Shown here one piece after another: positions 1 through 10,900 of a stretch of 64,000 bases of DNA. The translations under genes and the position numbers were made by a program. Source of the stretch: Rosistilla carotiformis (GTDB taxonomy: Bacteria > Planctomycetota > Planctomycetia > Pirellulales > Pirellulaceae). Below the pieces are notes generated by a model, which saw only the letters and a program-made list of their open reading frames with translations, did no database searches and had not been told where the DNA came from. The stretch's first letter is position 1. Every line of letters starts with the position of its first letter. The DNA is taken from assembly GCF_007753095.1 (NCBI RefSeq), contig NZ_CP036348.1, forward strand, positions 992,001 through 1,056,000, given 5' to 3'.

Positions 1-85
1 CGTTTTCGCGGACCAATCGTCGCGACCAATCGAATCGGCGGACGCGTCGCATACGCGTGGTCGGATATTCACCGCGTGGAGACAT
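1..85 (-). CDS. hemB: Delta-aminolevulinic acid dehydratase (porphobilinogen synthase), N-terminal fragment
   Basis: Reading the minus strand from an ATG at 85 gives 28 residues that run off the window edge. They include YPTTRMRRVRR and then SRRLVREN, which is the usual N-terminal signature of HemB (a Pro-Thr-Thr-Arg-Met-Arg-Arg-x-Arg segment followed by R-x-L-V-R-E). HemB condenses two 5-aminolevulinate molecules into porphobilinogen in tetrapyrrole synthesis in the cytoplasm. A purine-rich AGGAAA lies just upstream of the ATG. Only the first 28 codons are visible, so zinc/magnesium ligands and active-site lysines cannot be checked. Confidence 0.75.
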   Translation of the reverse strand, partial: MSPRGEYPTTRMRRVRRFDWSRRLVREN

Positions 86-437
86 GATGGTTTCCTATGT
101 CTGCAATTTCAAAGTAGAGTATTATGGAGGGGGCCGATGCCGGCCGGATTGCGGAGCGAGTGGAATGAAATCTTATTTTCCTGCACTAGCTTGCCCAATC
201 TCAATTGATTGAGTTTCGCGATTCCGCAACATTGGAACAACAGGGCTTTTTCGTGTTTGTGCTGAGGCAAATTGGTCGGACGCTAGCGCGTGCTGGCGGA
301 TACATCAAACTGGAACACAGCGTTGCCCTGAAATTGGATCAACGATTGTGTGGGCATCGCCCGCAGCGATCCTTTAAGATGACAGGACAAACTTAATTCG
401 TCGACCGCTGAGTCGGCAACTTTGGAGCGGATCGTTT
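86..437. other. Divergent intergenic region between hemB and a DUF1080 gene
   Basis: No gene is supported here. A 63-codon open frame at 205-396 has no recognisable content and no clear ribosome-binding site. The stretch should hold the outward-facing promoters of hemB (minus) and the DUF1080 gene (plus), but I could not pick convincing -35/-10 pairs. Confidence 0.5.
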
Positions 438-1178
438 ATGTTTGGCTGGCGATTACTCACGATTGCTGCGATCGCAATCACAAGCTGTCTTCTTCCGCGC
501 CAGTTGAGTAGTGCGGGGACGGGCAGTCGGCCGGGCCAAAACAGTGGCAGCGATCTGCGGATCGCCTCCCCCGACATCAGCTCCGCCGGCTGGAAACCGA
601 TGGTTGAACTCGTCGGTCTGCTCGGCTGGGTGCCGCGCAACGGAACCGCAACCTACCACAATGACGGTGGGCAGATCGTCGGCCGGTCGGTTGTTGGCAG
701 CCCGACGTCGCTGCTGTGCACCGAAAAGGAATACGCCGATTTCGAACTGACGTTTGAAGTCCTGCTGGACGACAAATTGAACTCCGGCGTCCAGGTTCGC
801 TCGTTCAGCAAGAAGGATGTCAACGGCGGACGCGTTTGCGGGCCTCAGATCGAGATCGAAGCGTTGTCGGACGATCCGAACAACGCGTGCGAATCGGGCT
901 ACATCTACAGCGAAGGGACCGGCCGCGGTTGGCTGAGCGAAAATCGAATCATCGACGACGTGATGATCAACGGCCAGTGGAATCGATTTGTAATCCGTGT
1001 CGTTGGACCGCGAATTCAGACGTGGGTCAACGGCCGCAAAGTCGAAGATCTGTTGGACGAGAACTCACCCGCAACCGGCTTCATCGGCTTGCAAGTCCAC
1101 AGCGTCCCCAACGGCACTCCGCCGCTGGAAGTCCGCTGGCGCGATCTGCGAATCCGCGAACTGCCCACCGGCGGCTGA
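438..1178 (+). CDS. Secreted DUF1080 (3-keto-disaccharide hydrolase-type, LamG-like fold) protein
   Basis: This 246-residue protein begins with a signal-peptide-like segment (hydrophobic residues about 5-20, then a Ser/Gly-rich stretch). Its body has the DUF1080 pattern: W-x-N-D-G-like start (YHNDGGQIVG), a FELTFEVLLDDKLNSGVQVRS strand pair, a GPQIEIE segment, WNRFVIRVVGPRIQTWVNG, and a C-terminal GFIGLQVHS. DUF1080 domains are concanavalin-like beta-sandwiches; some members act on 3-keto-glycosides, and planctomycetes carry many copies. Substrate cannot be told from the sequence. A GGAG at about 424 gives a usable ribosome-binding site for the ATG at 438. It is divergent from hemB and probably monocistronic. 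Confidence 0.85.
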   Translation: MFGWRLLTIAAIAITSCLLPRQLSSAGTGSRPGQNSGSDLRIASPDISSAGWKPMVELVGLLGWVPRNGTATYHNDGGQIVGRSVVGSPTSLLCTEKEYADFELTFEVLLDDKLNSGVQVRSFSKKDVNGGRVCGPQIEIEALSDDPNNACESGYIYSEGTGRGWLSENRIIDDVMINGQWNRFVIRVVGPRIQTWVNGRKVEDLLDENSPATGFIGLQVHSVPNGTPPLEVRWRDLRIRELPTGG

Positions 1179-1285
1179 GTTTGCACGGGTGGCCACTCGA
1201 CTCCGCCGAGCGCCTTTTTTCAATAGCTTCGTAGACCAACAAACGGTCCACGCCACCAAAGCAGCAAGCAACAACTCAACCTCTC

Positions 1286-2248
1286 CTAAACAACCGACGT
1301 CGCGATTGCCGCATCTTCGTTGATCTGGCAGATCAATTCCTCTAGCACGCGAGCGGCGTCATCGTGAGCGACCTGGCAGGTTCCGGCAGCGGTGTGCCCG
1401 CCGCCGTTGTACTTCAGGCACAGCTCGCCAACATCGGTGCTGCAGCTGCGGTCGAAGATCGACTTGCCGATCGTAAAGACAGTATTCTGCTGCATCTTTC
1501 CCCACAGCACGTGCATCGAAATATTGCACTCGGGAAACAGCGAATAGATCGTAAAGCGGTTGGTCGCATAGATCGTCTTTTCATCGCGGAGATCCAAGAC
1601 GACGAGATTTCCATAGACGGTCGAACATCGTCGGATCTGCTTCTTCGCTTGCGATTCATGCGCGCGGTAAATGGTGATTCGCTCTTGGACATCGGGAAGC
1701 GCAAGGATTTGGTCGATTGAATAGCTTTTGCAACAATCGATCAAATCCATCATCAATTGATAGTTTGATATCCGGAAGTCGTGGAATCGTCCAAGCCCGG
1801 TACGGGCATCCATCAGGAACGACAGGAGTCCCCAACCGCTCGGATTCAAAACCTCCTCGAGATCAAATTTTGCCGAATCGGCTTTGTCGACCGCCTGCAT
1901 CATGTCTTCGCCAATTTCGGGAAAGCGTTGCTTGCCGCCGTAGTAGTCGTAGACGACGCGTGCCGCGGAATCGGCCCCAGGAATCAAAATGTAGTCGTCG
2001 CTTTCTAAATCCTCGTTTCGCGTGATTTCACTGGTGTGATGATCAAAGCACCGATGGCACCCTTTAACGTAGGGTAGGTTCGTCAAAATATCGTTTTCGG
2101 TGACATCGACGATCCCGTCCTGGACGTCTTTAGGATGGACAAATTTGATTTCGCCCAAAATCCCTAACTCTTTGAGCAGGATTGCACACACCAGCCCATC
2201 GAAGTCGCTGCGTGTCAATAAACGGTACTGTTTTGTCGTCGTTGCCAT
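1286..2248 (-). CDS. DHH-family phosphohydrolase (DHH plus DHHA1 domains)
   Basis: The 320-residue product starts at the ATG at 2248; an extension to 2329 is possible but that N-terminus (MAQCALSSLRATSH...) looks non-coding. Motifs in order: TRSDFDGLVCA near the start (metal-binding D-x-D), FDHHTS (the DHH signature) near residue 70, a GADSAARVVYDYY segment, and YNGGGHTAAG near the C-terminus (the GGGH of DHHA1). DHH/DHHA1 proteins hydrolyse phosphodiester or pyrophosphate bonds (oligonucleotides, cyclic dinucleotides, polyphosphate). The length is short compared with RecJ and lacks the OB domain, so a NrnA-like or exopolyphosphatase-like role is more likely than RecJ. It faces away from the PKS-side operon and is separated from it by 273 bp. 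Confidence 0.85.
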   Translation of the reverse strand: MATTTKQYRLLTRSDFDGLVCAILLKELGILGEIKFVHPKDVQDGIVDVTENDILTNLPYVKGCHRCFDHHTSEITRNEDLESDDYILIPGADSAARVVYDYYGGKQRFPEIGEDMMQAVDKADSAKFDLEEVLNPSGWGLLSFLMDARTGLGRFHDFRISNYQLMMDLIDCCKSYSIDQILALPDVQERITIYRAHESQAKKQIRRCSTVYGNLVVLDLRDEKTIYATNRFTIYSLFPECNISMHVLWGKMQQNTVFTIGKSIFDRSCSTDVGELCLKYNGGGHTAAGTCQVAHDDAARVLEELICQINEDAAIATSVV

Positions 2249-2521
2249 GTCAGGGTGCCTTCGGAATGAGTTGCTGTGGAATGCGTCATGACTTGTCGCG
2301 CGCAATGATGACAATGCGCACTGTGCCACTACTCATTCATAGAACACTCGGAGGCCTAGGAAAACGTGGCGTTCTCTGTGTCGGGGAAGAAAGGTTGCTG
2401 AAGGTCCGGTATTACCGATTGCACCTTAAACGCTGCGGGAAAATGATCTCTCTGGTGTGCACGTGTGCACCGATCCAGGAGTTGATCCATGTCGAGGATG
2501 GATGCGCGCCATCGACCAGGG

Positions 2522-3559
2522 CTAGAATAGCTTCAACGTCTTGATGATCGACAATAGTTCCCGGACTGAATTCCCCTGGGTGCAGCTGACGTAGACGGGC
2601 TTGGAATCCCCGCCAAACTTCTTCTTGTGAGACGCATTGCCTTGGAACGGATACAAGAAATTTAAGTGATCGTACGCAAAACGAAGAGAAAAGTTCGTGA
2701 TGCGACTGTGGGGAAAGACTTCTTGGAGATCATAAAGCGGTGAGAAGCCGAGTGTGACGTATTGGATCTCTTCCAATGCAAACAACTTGATTGCTTCTAA
2801 AATACAAAAAGCGCTCGTGCCATTAGGGGCGTCGGAAGCAATCCTGTCGATGTTGTGGTAGTAGGCAGATACCTTTCCAGCATCGTAAATCGGATCGAAA
2901 CTTGTCATGCCGATCAGTTTGCCGTGTTGTCGCGCGGTTAGGAAAAAGACATCCTCTTCGTCGCAAGCCTGAAACGGTCGGGTCAGCAACGTGAATTCTC
3001 GACCGCTGCGATTCTTAAGCCAAGCATTGGAAAGCGATTGGATTTCGTTTGGATCGAGATCGGAGATCTTGCAATGTTCAACAACGACCTCCTCGCGTTC
3101 ACATTTGTTTCGCCATTGCCGCAGTTTGCTACGGTGTTTGCCGTTCACGTTGAATCCGGCTAGCGGTATTTCTGTTTCGATACCAAAACAATTCACTTGG
3201 TAGCCCATCGATGCCAACACCGTTGCGTAATCATGGTCGATCTGCAGGAAGATCGCCTTAGGGTGTTGTGCCAAAAAACGTTGTGTCAACGCCTGATAGT
3301 TAGCGGGAGCACAGATGGGATTCGAAACGACAATTTTGCGGCCCGTGACTGCCAACAACGGATGGCGGAAGCTCTGGAATGCGATGTAACCCATTTCGTC
3401 GTCGATGAAATATTCCAAGCCTGGCTGAAGACTGGAGTATCCAAGGCAACGTTTGCCGTGCTGTCTTAAAAAACGAAACAGATCGTCTCGTGGTTCGACG
3501 GTCTTTCGTGGGATTGGGGCAACAGGGGCACTGCTCCGAGGCGATGTTAGAGAACTCAT
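2522..3559 (-). CDS. DUF2156 / phosphatidylglycerol lysyltransferase C-terminal-domain protein (GNAT fold)
   Basis: A soluble 345-residue protein with the layout of the catalytic part of LPG synthase (MprF C-terminal domain): HGKRCLGYSSLQPGLEYF near the N-terminus, HRSKLRQWRNKCEREE in the middle, LIGMTSFDPIYD, VSAYYHNIDR, then YVTLGFSPLYDL and HKKKFGGDSKPVYVSC at the end. Family members move an aminoacyl group from charged tRNA to a lipid headgroup or modify lipids in related ways. The N-terminal membrane flippase of MprF is absent, so it would act at the cytoplasmic side. It is the last gene of the minus-strand block, 70 nt after the FemAB-like gene, which suggests co-transcription with the PKS. 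The substrate is unknown; a plain N-acyltransferase role is the main alternative. Confidence 0.8.
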   Translation of the reverse strand: MSSLTSPRSSAPVAPIPRKTVEPRDDLFRFLRQHGKRCLGYSSLQPGLEYFIDDEMGYIAFQSFRHPLLAVTGRKIVVSNPICAPANYQALTQRFLAQHPKAIFLQIDHDYATVLASMGYQVNCFGIETEIPLAGFNVNGKHRSKLRQWRNKCEREEVVVEHCKISDLDPNEIQSLSNAWLKNRSGREFTLLTRPFQACDEEDVFFLTARQHGKLIGMTSFDPIYDAGKVSAYYHNIDRIASDAPNGTSAFCILEAIKLFALEEIQYVTLGFSPLYDLQEVFPHSRITNFSLRFAYDHLNFLYPFQGNASHKKKFGGDSKPVYVSCTQGNSVRELLSIIKTLKLF

Positions 3560-3629
3560 TGCAAATCGTCCGATACAACTCTTGCGAGTTGTGGTGTTTT
3601 AGGTTGACTTCCGATTGAAGCAAGTTTTC

Positions 3630-4955
3630 TCAAGGATGATCGCTGGGGCAATTGTTGAATGAGAGATCTTTGCTTTGATGGGACTTTTGGTCTCGCGGGC
3701 GTTGGTCTCTCGGCGAATTTTGTTCGCGCGGAGAGAGTTTGTTCCCTGAGCGCGGTTGATCCCTCGGTGTCTGTTTACTTGCGTTGGGCCGCTTCTTGCT
3801 GAAGGTTTCGATCGGAGGCAGCAGCGCTATGGGGGGTAAGACAAAGGGGCGGATCAACCAAAGTAAAGGCCGGAAGATACGTCTCCCCTTAACATAAATG
3901 TTTAGCGGCACCTGTTTGCAGCCGAGCCTTACCTTGAAGGAGTCCGAAGTCTGGCCAAAATTGATCCGAGCTACGTTTTGACGAAGGCCATAATCCATGT
4001 CGGCAAACATGACGTTGAAATACAAGTGTGCCTGATCGTTAATAGCGTAGTCGATACCACAGAACAAAAGTTGATAAGAATTTCCATATTTCAGAGAACA
4101 CGAGACGCCCACGATCCGTTCGGCTTGGTATATAAACGTGAAATGCGCTGAATCCCCCATTTGTCGCGACAGTTCGTGGAAGAACGCCACGGGGGCTGTT
4201 TCCAGTTTTGCCGGGGATTTTTCTCGAACCTCTAGGTACAAACGATGCGCTTCGTCGGTGAAGCGTTCGATCGCCTCGGGGCCTCCCGGAATCTGGACTA
4301 CGTGACAACCCGCCTCGCGGAGCTTCCGCAATGATTGCCGAATGCTGGAACGGCTTCGGGCGCTACGAGCAGCCAGATAGGCATCGAAGCTTTCAAACGC
4401 GGGTTCCAAACGGTTCATCGGTAGGCTGTCCGCTTTGTGATAGCGGAGTTCGCGACTGAATTGATCCGTCCATGAGGAGTCCGAATTTTCGAACTCCTTC
4501 AGAACGATCAGCGCGGCGGACTCGCGACCCGCAATGTCTTGCAACGCACAATCCATCATCTGGACCACCGCCTCGTGATCGGTGTCCTGAAGAATCAGCA
4601 GCCCCCGTTGTCCCGCGGAAATTGGCAATCCGGCAAACACGATCTTCAAATGCAGAAACGATGGTAGGAATTCTCGCACGGTTCCAATGAGTTTCTGGAC
4701 GATCCCTTCGGTCAAAATTCCCGCATCGGCGCGGTAACGCGTGATGCACGAGATCGCAACGGGACGGTCTCCATCGTAGAAGATAACCGGCCAACAACAG
4801 GTGTCGGCCGCCATTGTCGATTCCACAACGCGGATGAAACGAAGGTCGGAGAATGTATCACCGACGCACTGCTGGACCGAGTTCCATTCATTTTCAGGAA
4901 CCTCGGTTGTCGCATTGAAAATGCGATAGTGAAACGCTGTCGTTTCTGTTGTCAC
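3630..4955 (-). CDS. FemAB/Acetyltransf_6-like GNAT protein with a Pro/Arg/Gln-rich tail
   Basis: The 441-residue protein starts at a GTG only 9 nt after the PKS stop codon, so it is very likely translated from the same message. Residues 1-180 form a degenerate first acyltransferase-like half. Residues 190-358 match Acetyltransf_6 (BioF2/FemAB-like): SSIRQSLRKLREAG, ahead of ERFTDEAHRLY, HFTFIYQAERIVGVSCSL, and INFGQTSDSFKVRLGCK. This fold is used by tRNA-dependent peptidoglycan aminoacyltransferases and by many exopolysaccharide/lipid-associated acyltransferases. Residues 359-383 are hydrophobic and proline-rich and may bind the membrane. The last 55 residues are basic, low-complexity and repeat P-R-D/E-Q four times. 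Tailoring of the polyketide product is an inference from position. Confidence 0.75.
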   Translation of the reverse strand: MTTETTAFHYRIFNATTEVPENEWNSVQQCVGDTFSDLRFIRVVESTMAADTCCWPVIFYDGDRPVAISCITRYRADAGILTEGIVQKLIGTVREFLPSFLHLKIVFAGLPISAGQRGLLILQDTDHEAVVQMMDCALQDIAGRESAALIVLKEFENSDSSWTDQFSRELRYHKADSLPMNRLEPAFESFDAYLAARSARSRSSIRQSLRKLREAGCHVVQIPGGPEAIERFTDEAHRLYLEVREKSPAKLETAPVAFFHELSRQMGDSAHFTFIYQAERIVGVSCSLKYGNSYQLLFCGIDYAINDQAHLYFNVMFADMDYGLRQNVARINFGQTSDSFKVRLGCKQVPLNIYVKGRRIFRPLLWLIRPFVLPPIALLPPIETFSKKRPNASKQTPRDQPRSGNKLSPREQNSPRDQRPRDQKSHQSKDLSFNNCPSDHP

Positions 4956-4964
4956 GGGATTCGC

Positions 4965-7900
4965 CTATTGAACGCTATTGGCCGGATCGGATTCGAGCGA
5001 CGGGAAAGCACCGGTTCGCTTGAGGCATTCCAGATACAAATTCAACAGTCGTGTATCGACCTCGGCACAGCGGATTTCCAACTGACTCAGCATCCGTAAC
5101 GTGATTCGGCAGTCGTATTTGGGATGCAATGCCGGTGCAACGCCGTTGTTATCTGCCGCGTCGGGAACCATTGTCTTGACCAACGTTTGCATGGTTTCCA
5201 TTGGGACGCGCGCGGTCAACGCCAATAGTTCCGAACGCCATTGATCGTAGGGAACCGGACGGATTCCTGTCCCGTCGCGTTGCATCCATTCGACGAGGTA
5301 CCTGTAGTTCAATGGGTTGGGGTTCGTCAGGTGGAAGACTCCACCTAGCGATTCGGGTTGCTGCGAGATGCCTACGATTGCGTTGGCAACGTAATCGACC
5401 GGCGTCATGTCCAGTTCTCCGGAACGCAGTGGAGCCGATCCCATCCGCCAACATGTCAACATGATCGTATGCAGCAGGTCGTCGATGTTCGACGCCCCGG
5501 TCTCGCTGTGTCCGGTGACGTGTCCAGGACGGTAAATGGCCGCCGGAATACCGCGGGCTTGCGCCTGGCGGATCATCGTTTCGGAAACCCACTTGGACTG
5601 CGAGTATCCGTGCAACAAGGATTCGGGTGGCGGCAACGGATCGTTCTCGTTCACCGTTTCTCCGCGTGTTGCTTCACTGGCCATCACCGTGAAGGTCGAG
5701 ACAAAGTGAACCGGTTTCAATCGGGATTGCGCGGCGAGTCGCAAAACTTCTTGAGTTCCCAAAACGTTGGTGTTTTTCAATTGAGCGTAAGGTGCGCCCA
5801 AATTGACGTCGGCACCGTTATGGTAGATCCCGTCGAGCACCTCGGCCAATTCATCAAACTGCGACTGCGACATCCCGAGGAGTGGCTTGGAAAAGTCACC
5901 GCAAACCGGGATGACGCGCGCATCGAACTCCGGAAGCACCAAATCATATTTTCGAAGATTGTCTTGAAGTCGTGTCGCAGCGCGTTCGCGATCCTTGGCG
6001 CGAACCAAGCAATAGACCGTGGCGTCGGTCTGCAACAATAATTGCTCCAACACAAACGCCCCTACAAAACCGGTCGCTCCGGTCAGCAGGACCGCACGGG
6101 GGGCTGCAAATTCGTATTTAGCGTCGGTTGGCGGAACAATCGATGGATCGAGCATCGCTTCTTTGGCGAAATCGACATCGATGGCTTCGCGCCCCGCGCG
6201 ACTCAATAGACTCGCCTTCGACGGCGCCGAAGGCGACTCGGTTGAACCACTCGGAACCGTCGCCAAGCACCGGAAATCGGCAACGCGTCGATTGGGCTGC
6301 TGGACCACTTCTTCCAACAGTTGCTGGAAGAGTTCGTGCAGACCTGCGATCGTTTCGTCGCTATATCGGGTGGCGTCGAATTCCCAGCCACCAATCAAGG
6401 TCCCATTGGCGAACTGCAAACGCAGGCAGAGCGCGTTGGCCGATTGAGCGTGTTCAAAGTCGATCGACTGCAATGAGTTCTCCGCCACGTTGGCGACCAC
6501 GCCGGCAACTCCCAGACCCAACGCGGTGAGCCCTGCGGCATCTTCACCTGGGATCTCGTTCATTGAAAAACCAACCCCCAACGCGTTGTGGATCGGTTCG
6601 ACACCAGCATCCTGCTGCAGCAGCGCGAGCGAGATGGGGTAGTGTTCATCGGCGGCCATTTGCGCCGTCTGATTGCGTGTCAACAACTCCACAAACGTGG
6701 GGTCGTCACCGGTTTGGCTGCGTACCGGAACCGAGGTTGCAAACGGTCCCACCACGTTCCGCAGTTCAGCGTGTCGTCGACCGTGCATCGCAAGTTCCAA
6801 AACGATATCGGAACGGTTGGCGTAGCGGTGCAATAGGATCTGAAACGCGGTCAGCAACACGCGTTCTTGCGGTACGTCCTGTTCGGCCGCCAAGGTCACC
6901 AATTGCTGTGACAAGTCCGGTGGAAGGGTGAAACCTGCCGTTGCATGCCTCGCGGCGCGATCGTTGCAATCGTGATCGGCAGGCAACGCAAAGTCCCATG
7001 ACGCTTCCTTTAAAAGCGTGTTCCAGTAGTTCCGCGTATGTTCGGCGCGATCGCCCGAAAGCCATTTCGCTTGCCAAGCGGCAAAGTCTTCAAAGGTCAC
7101 ACTTGTCGCCGCGGCAGGGAGCGATTCACCCTGCTGTTGCAAGGTGTAATGTGTCAGCAATTCCCGCATCACAATCGTCAGCGATTGCGAATCCGCAACG
7201 GCTTGATGCGCGGTGATCGCAAGGATCGTCTCGTGTCGGCTGATAGGGAAAAGATCGACTCGCACACAAGGACCCGATTGCAGATCAAACGGGTGATCGA
7301 CGCATTCCTTTAAACGGCCTTGAATATCGCTGGCAACGTGCGAGTCGTGGACCGTCACGCAGCAGTTTGGTCCGTCGTTAGCACCGTAGCTTTGCACAAG
7401 ACGTCCGTCACGAGGATGGAAGCGAGCACGTAGCATTGGATGCCGCGATCGCAAATCATCGAATAATTGGATGATCGCGTTAGGATCCAAGTGGCTTGAA
7501 ACCTTTGCGATGGAAACGACATGTTGCGAGCTGTATTCGTCCATCGGTTGCAACGCGACAAACTGCTCGGCGGTCAATGCAAACGTATCCTCGCGATGTG
7601 CCAGGACTTCCAACGGCACGTTGTTCGAAACTTCCGCCGCTTCACCGGTTCCGTTGGATTCGGAAACGTTGGCCGATTCGAGCAACTGACGCAGTACCAC
7701 TTTGGAGAAGTCTTTGATGCTTGAACCGCCAAGCACGCTTCCCATTGCTATGGTCACGCCCAGTTCGGTTTCGATCCGATTCATCAGATCGATTGCCATC
7801 AACGAGTCGAGTCCCAGGGTGGTCAGCGACGCTTCACGGTCGACTTGCTTCGCTTCGATGCCAAACACATCCGCGACCTGGTCGGCGATCAAGTTTTCGA

Positions 7901-10900
7901 CGAGCGCAATCTGTTCTTGCGGCGACGCAGCGATAATCCGCGGGCCCAGCATGCTGCCAGATCCACTATCGCTTTGATCACCGATCACTTCGGCAAACGT
8001 CGGCGCGGTGGCGACCATCGGACTGAAACGAGCCAGGGCTGCCCAATCGGCGCGGCAGGCTCCCAGTTGAACCGGGTTTCGCGACAACATTTGACGATAG
8101 ACGCGGAACGCCTCGTCCATGCTGAACGCTTTCATTCCGATCTTGTCCAGATAGAGCGCGGTCTTCTCGTTGCGGTCGACAAAACCGGCTCCCGACAATG
8201 CGGTCCAGTTGTACGTCAGCGCGGGCAACCCCAATGCGTTGCGATAGTGTGCCAATGCGTCGAGGAAACAATTGCCGGCGTTGTAGTTCGATTGCTTCGC
8301 ACCACCGACGATATTCGAGAACGATGAGAAGCAAACGAAATGTTCCAGCGGGGCGTCGAGCGTCGCTTGATGCAGGTTCCACGCGCCCAGCAACTTCGGA
8401 TTCATGACTTTATTGAATCGTTCGTCGTTCAGTTCAACAATGAATTCATCGTCCAAAACCATCGCGCTGTGTATCACGCCACGCAGCGGAGGTAGCGTGG
8501 CGGTGATTTCGTCGACGACGCGTTGAACATCTTCGGGAGAAGTCACGTCGCCTCGGGCGTCGACAACCTCGATGCCCGACGCTCGCAGTTTTTCGATGTC
8601 CGCGATCGCCGCTTCATCGCGGGCCCCACTGCGACTCATCAAGACCAGATGTCGGGCCCCATGTTGGGCCATGAATTTCGCATGTTCGAGTCCAAATCCG
8701 CTGGCACCACCAACGATTAGGTAACTCGCTTCCTGGCGGAACAGGTTCGCGTCTTCGGTGCATGGACCGATCGCTAATTGATCGACTTCGAACGAAAGCA
8801 CGTTCTTGCCGATGTGTTTCCCTTGCGCCATGTAGCGGAAGGCGTCGACCACTTCGTTGATCGGGAAGACCGTATGCGGCAATGGTCGGAAATCGCGTGC
8901 TTCGAATCGTTCAGACAGCTCTGCAAACAGCGACGCGATAAATGCTGGCCGGTGCTCCAGATGCTGGGCCAAATCGATCACGAAGTAGGAGATGTTGTTC
9001 CGTAGTGCTTGTAGACCAATTTTGGAATTTCCGTAGACATCGATCTTGCCAATCTCTAGGAAGCGTCCAAACGGCGCCAGCACGGAGAAATTCTTAGGAA
9101 TAAAGTCGCCGGCCAACGAATTCAAAACCGCGTCGACACCGCGCCCCTTAGTGATCGCCATCACTTCGTCGGCAAAGTCCAACGAACGCGAATCCATCAC
9201 GTGAGGGACGCCCATGTCGCGTAAGAGTTGCCGTTTTTCTGGCGTTCCCGCGGTTGCGAAGATCTCCAGGCCCAGGTGCTGCGCAATCTGGATGGCTGCC
9301 TGTCCCACGCCACCGGTGCCGGCATGGATCAAGATGCTTTCGCCCGCTTGCATGTGAGCCAATCCGCAGATCGCGTACTGTGCCGTCAGGAAGACCGTTG
9401 AGAGGGTCGCTGCTTCTTGAAATGAAAGATGTTCGGGCATCTTGAAGCACAATCGACGATCGATCGTCGAGAACGAACGGAACGAATAGGGAGCCATTCC
9501 GGCCACCGAGTCGCCCACTTTCAGATCGGTCACTCCCTCGCCAACGCGAGTCACGGTTCCCGCGAAATCGTCGCCGAACCACAGCAGGTCGATCGGGTTG
9601 CCGGGGTACATTCCCAACGCCTTCATGACGTCGCGGAAGTTAATCCCCCCGGCTTTCATTTCGACCTCAATTTCGCCAGCACCAGGTGCGCGGCGACTGG
9701 TTTCGTTTAACGACAGGTTCGTCAAGATGCCCGGCTTTTCGGTCTGCAATCGGTACGCTGCCTTGCCATCGGGTTGGAATGCATCGCGTGTTCGTTTTCG
9801 CAGGTCATCCAATGGTACCCGCGACAAACGATTGACGAAGCGGGTTCCATTGCGGTAGGCAATTTCCAGTTCGGCATCGCCTGCCGTCACTTCATGCCGC
9901 AACGCGTCGTGTTCGGAAGTCGAGCCGGCAGGATCCAGGTCGATCACTGTCCAGCGGAATCCTGGATGTTCGTTGTTGGCAACGCGTGTGAACCCAACGA
10001 TCGGTGAAGAGGCGAGGTGGACACAGGTGTCGCTATCAAGAATGCTTTGCGCTCCGCGAGTCACGAAGCGGACGCGTGGAGGTTGTGCGAACGGACGACC
10101 TTCCAATAGGTGGACTAAACGTAACGCGTGCAGCGATCCGGTTGCTTGCGCGGCCTGCAAGTCGGAGGCCTGTAGTTTATCGGCCGCAGGATGGTCCAAG
10201 GACCAACAGTGCACGATCCCTGCCAAGTCGTCGATCCGGACCTCGGTATCGGCCATGATCCGACGCATGTCGTCGACCGATTCGGGGCGGATGGTGAATT
10301 GTTCCGCACTTTGCTTAGCGAACTCGTCACCCGCTCGAACCGCAACCGCTTGATGTCCTTCAGCGGTTAAGGATTGGCAAAGCGTCTCGCCGACACCTTG
10401 TTGATCGATGAAGACCAGGTAGGTCGCCGGAGTGGTGGTTGTCGCTGGGGCTGCCGCGATGGGAGCCGCGTCGATCGACTCCGTTTCGCCTTCAAGCGAT
10501 TCGGAGGTTCCCGCATCGCCGTCGTCCGATGCTGCCGGTTGCCAATGGAACTGGTAATATCCGTTTTCGATCGCATCGGCCGATTTCTTCTGTTCGGCGA
10601 GATCGGCGCGGAAGCCCAAAATGTCGGCGATCCGATTCCCTTCGTCGTCGTAAACGAAGATGTCCGCCTGCAAGCTCTTGCCATCGTCTGCGATCTGTTG
10701 AGCGTGTGCCCAGAATCGCGTGGGCGGATTTTCGCAATACATCCGCACGCGGCCAATGTACTGAGGCAGATAAAAATAGTCGGCTGCCTGCTTTTCGGGC
10801 GACAGTGTCTGAACGCCCTTAAAAATGTGGAAGCAGGCGTCCAAGACCGCTGGATGGATATGGTATTGGTCGACCGTTTGCTCGATCCCCGCGGGCACGA

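Noticed and set aside
205-396. 63-codon plus-strand frame in the hemB/DUF1080 intergenic region
   Set aside because: No recognisable content or ribosome-binding site; it sits where both promoters are expected.
1286-2248. RecJ exonuclease for the DHH protein
   Set aside because: At 320 residues it is too short for RecJ and lacks the OB-fold; DHH plus DHHA1 only.
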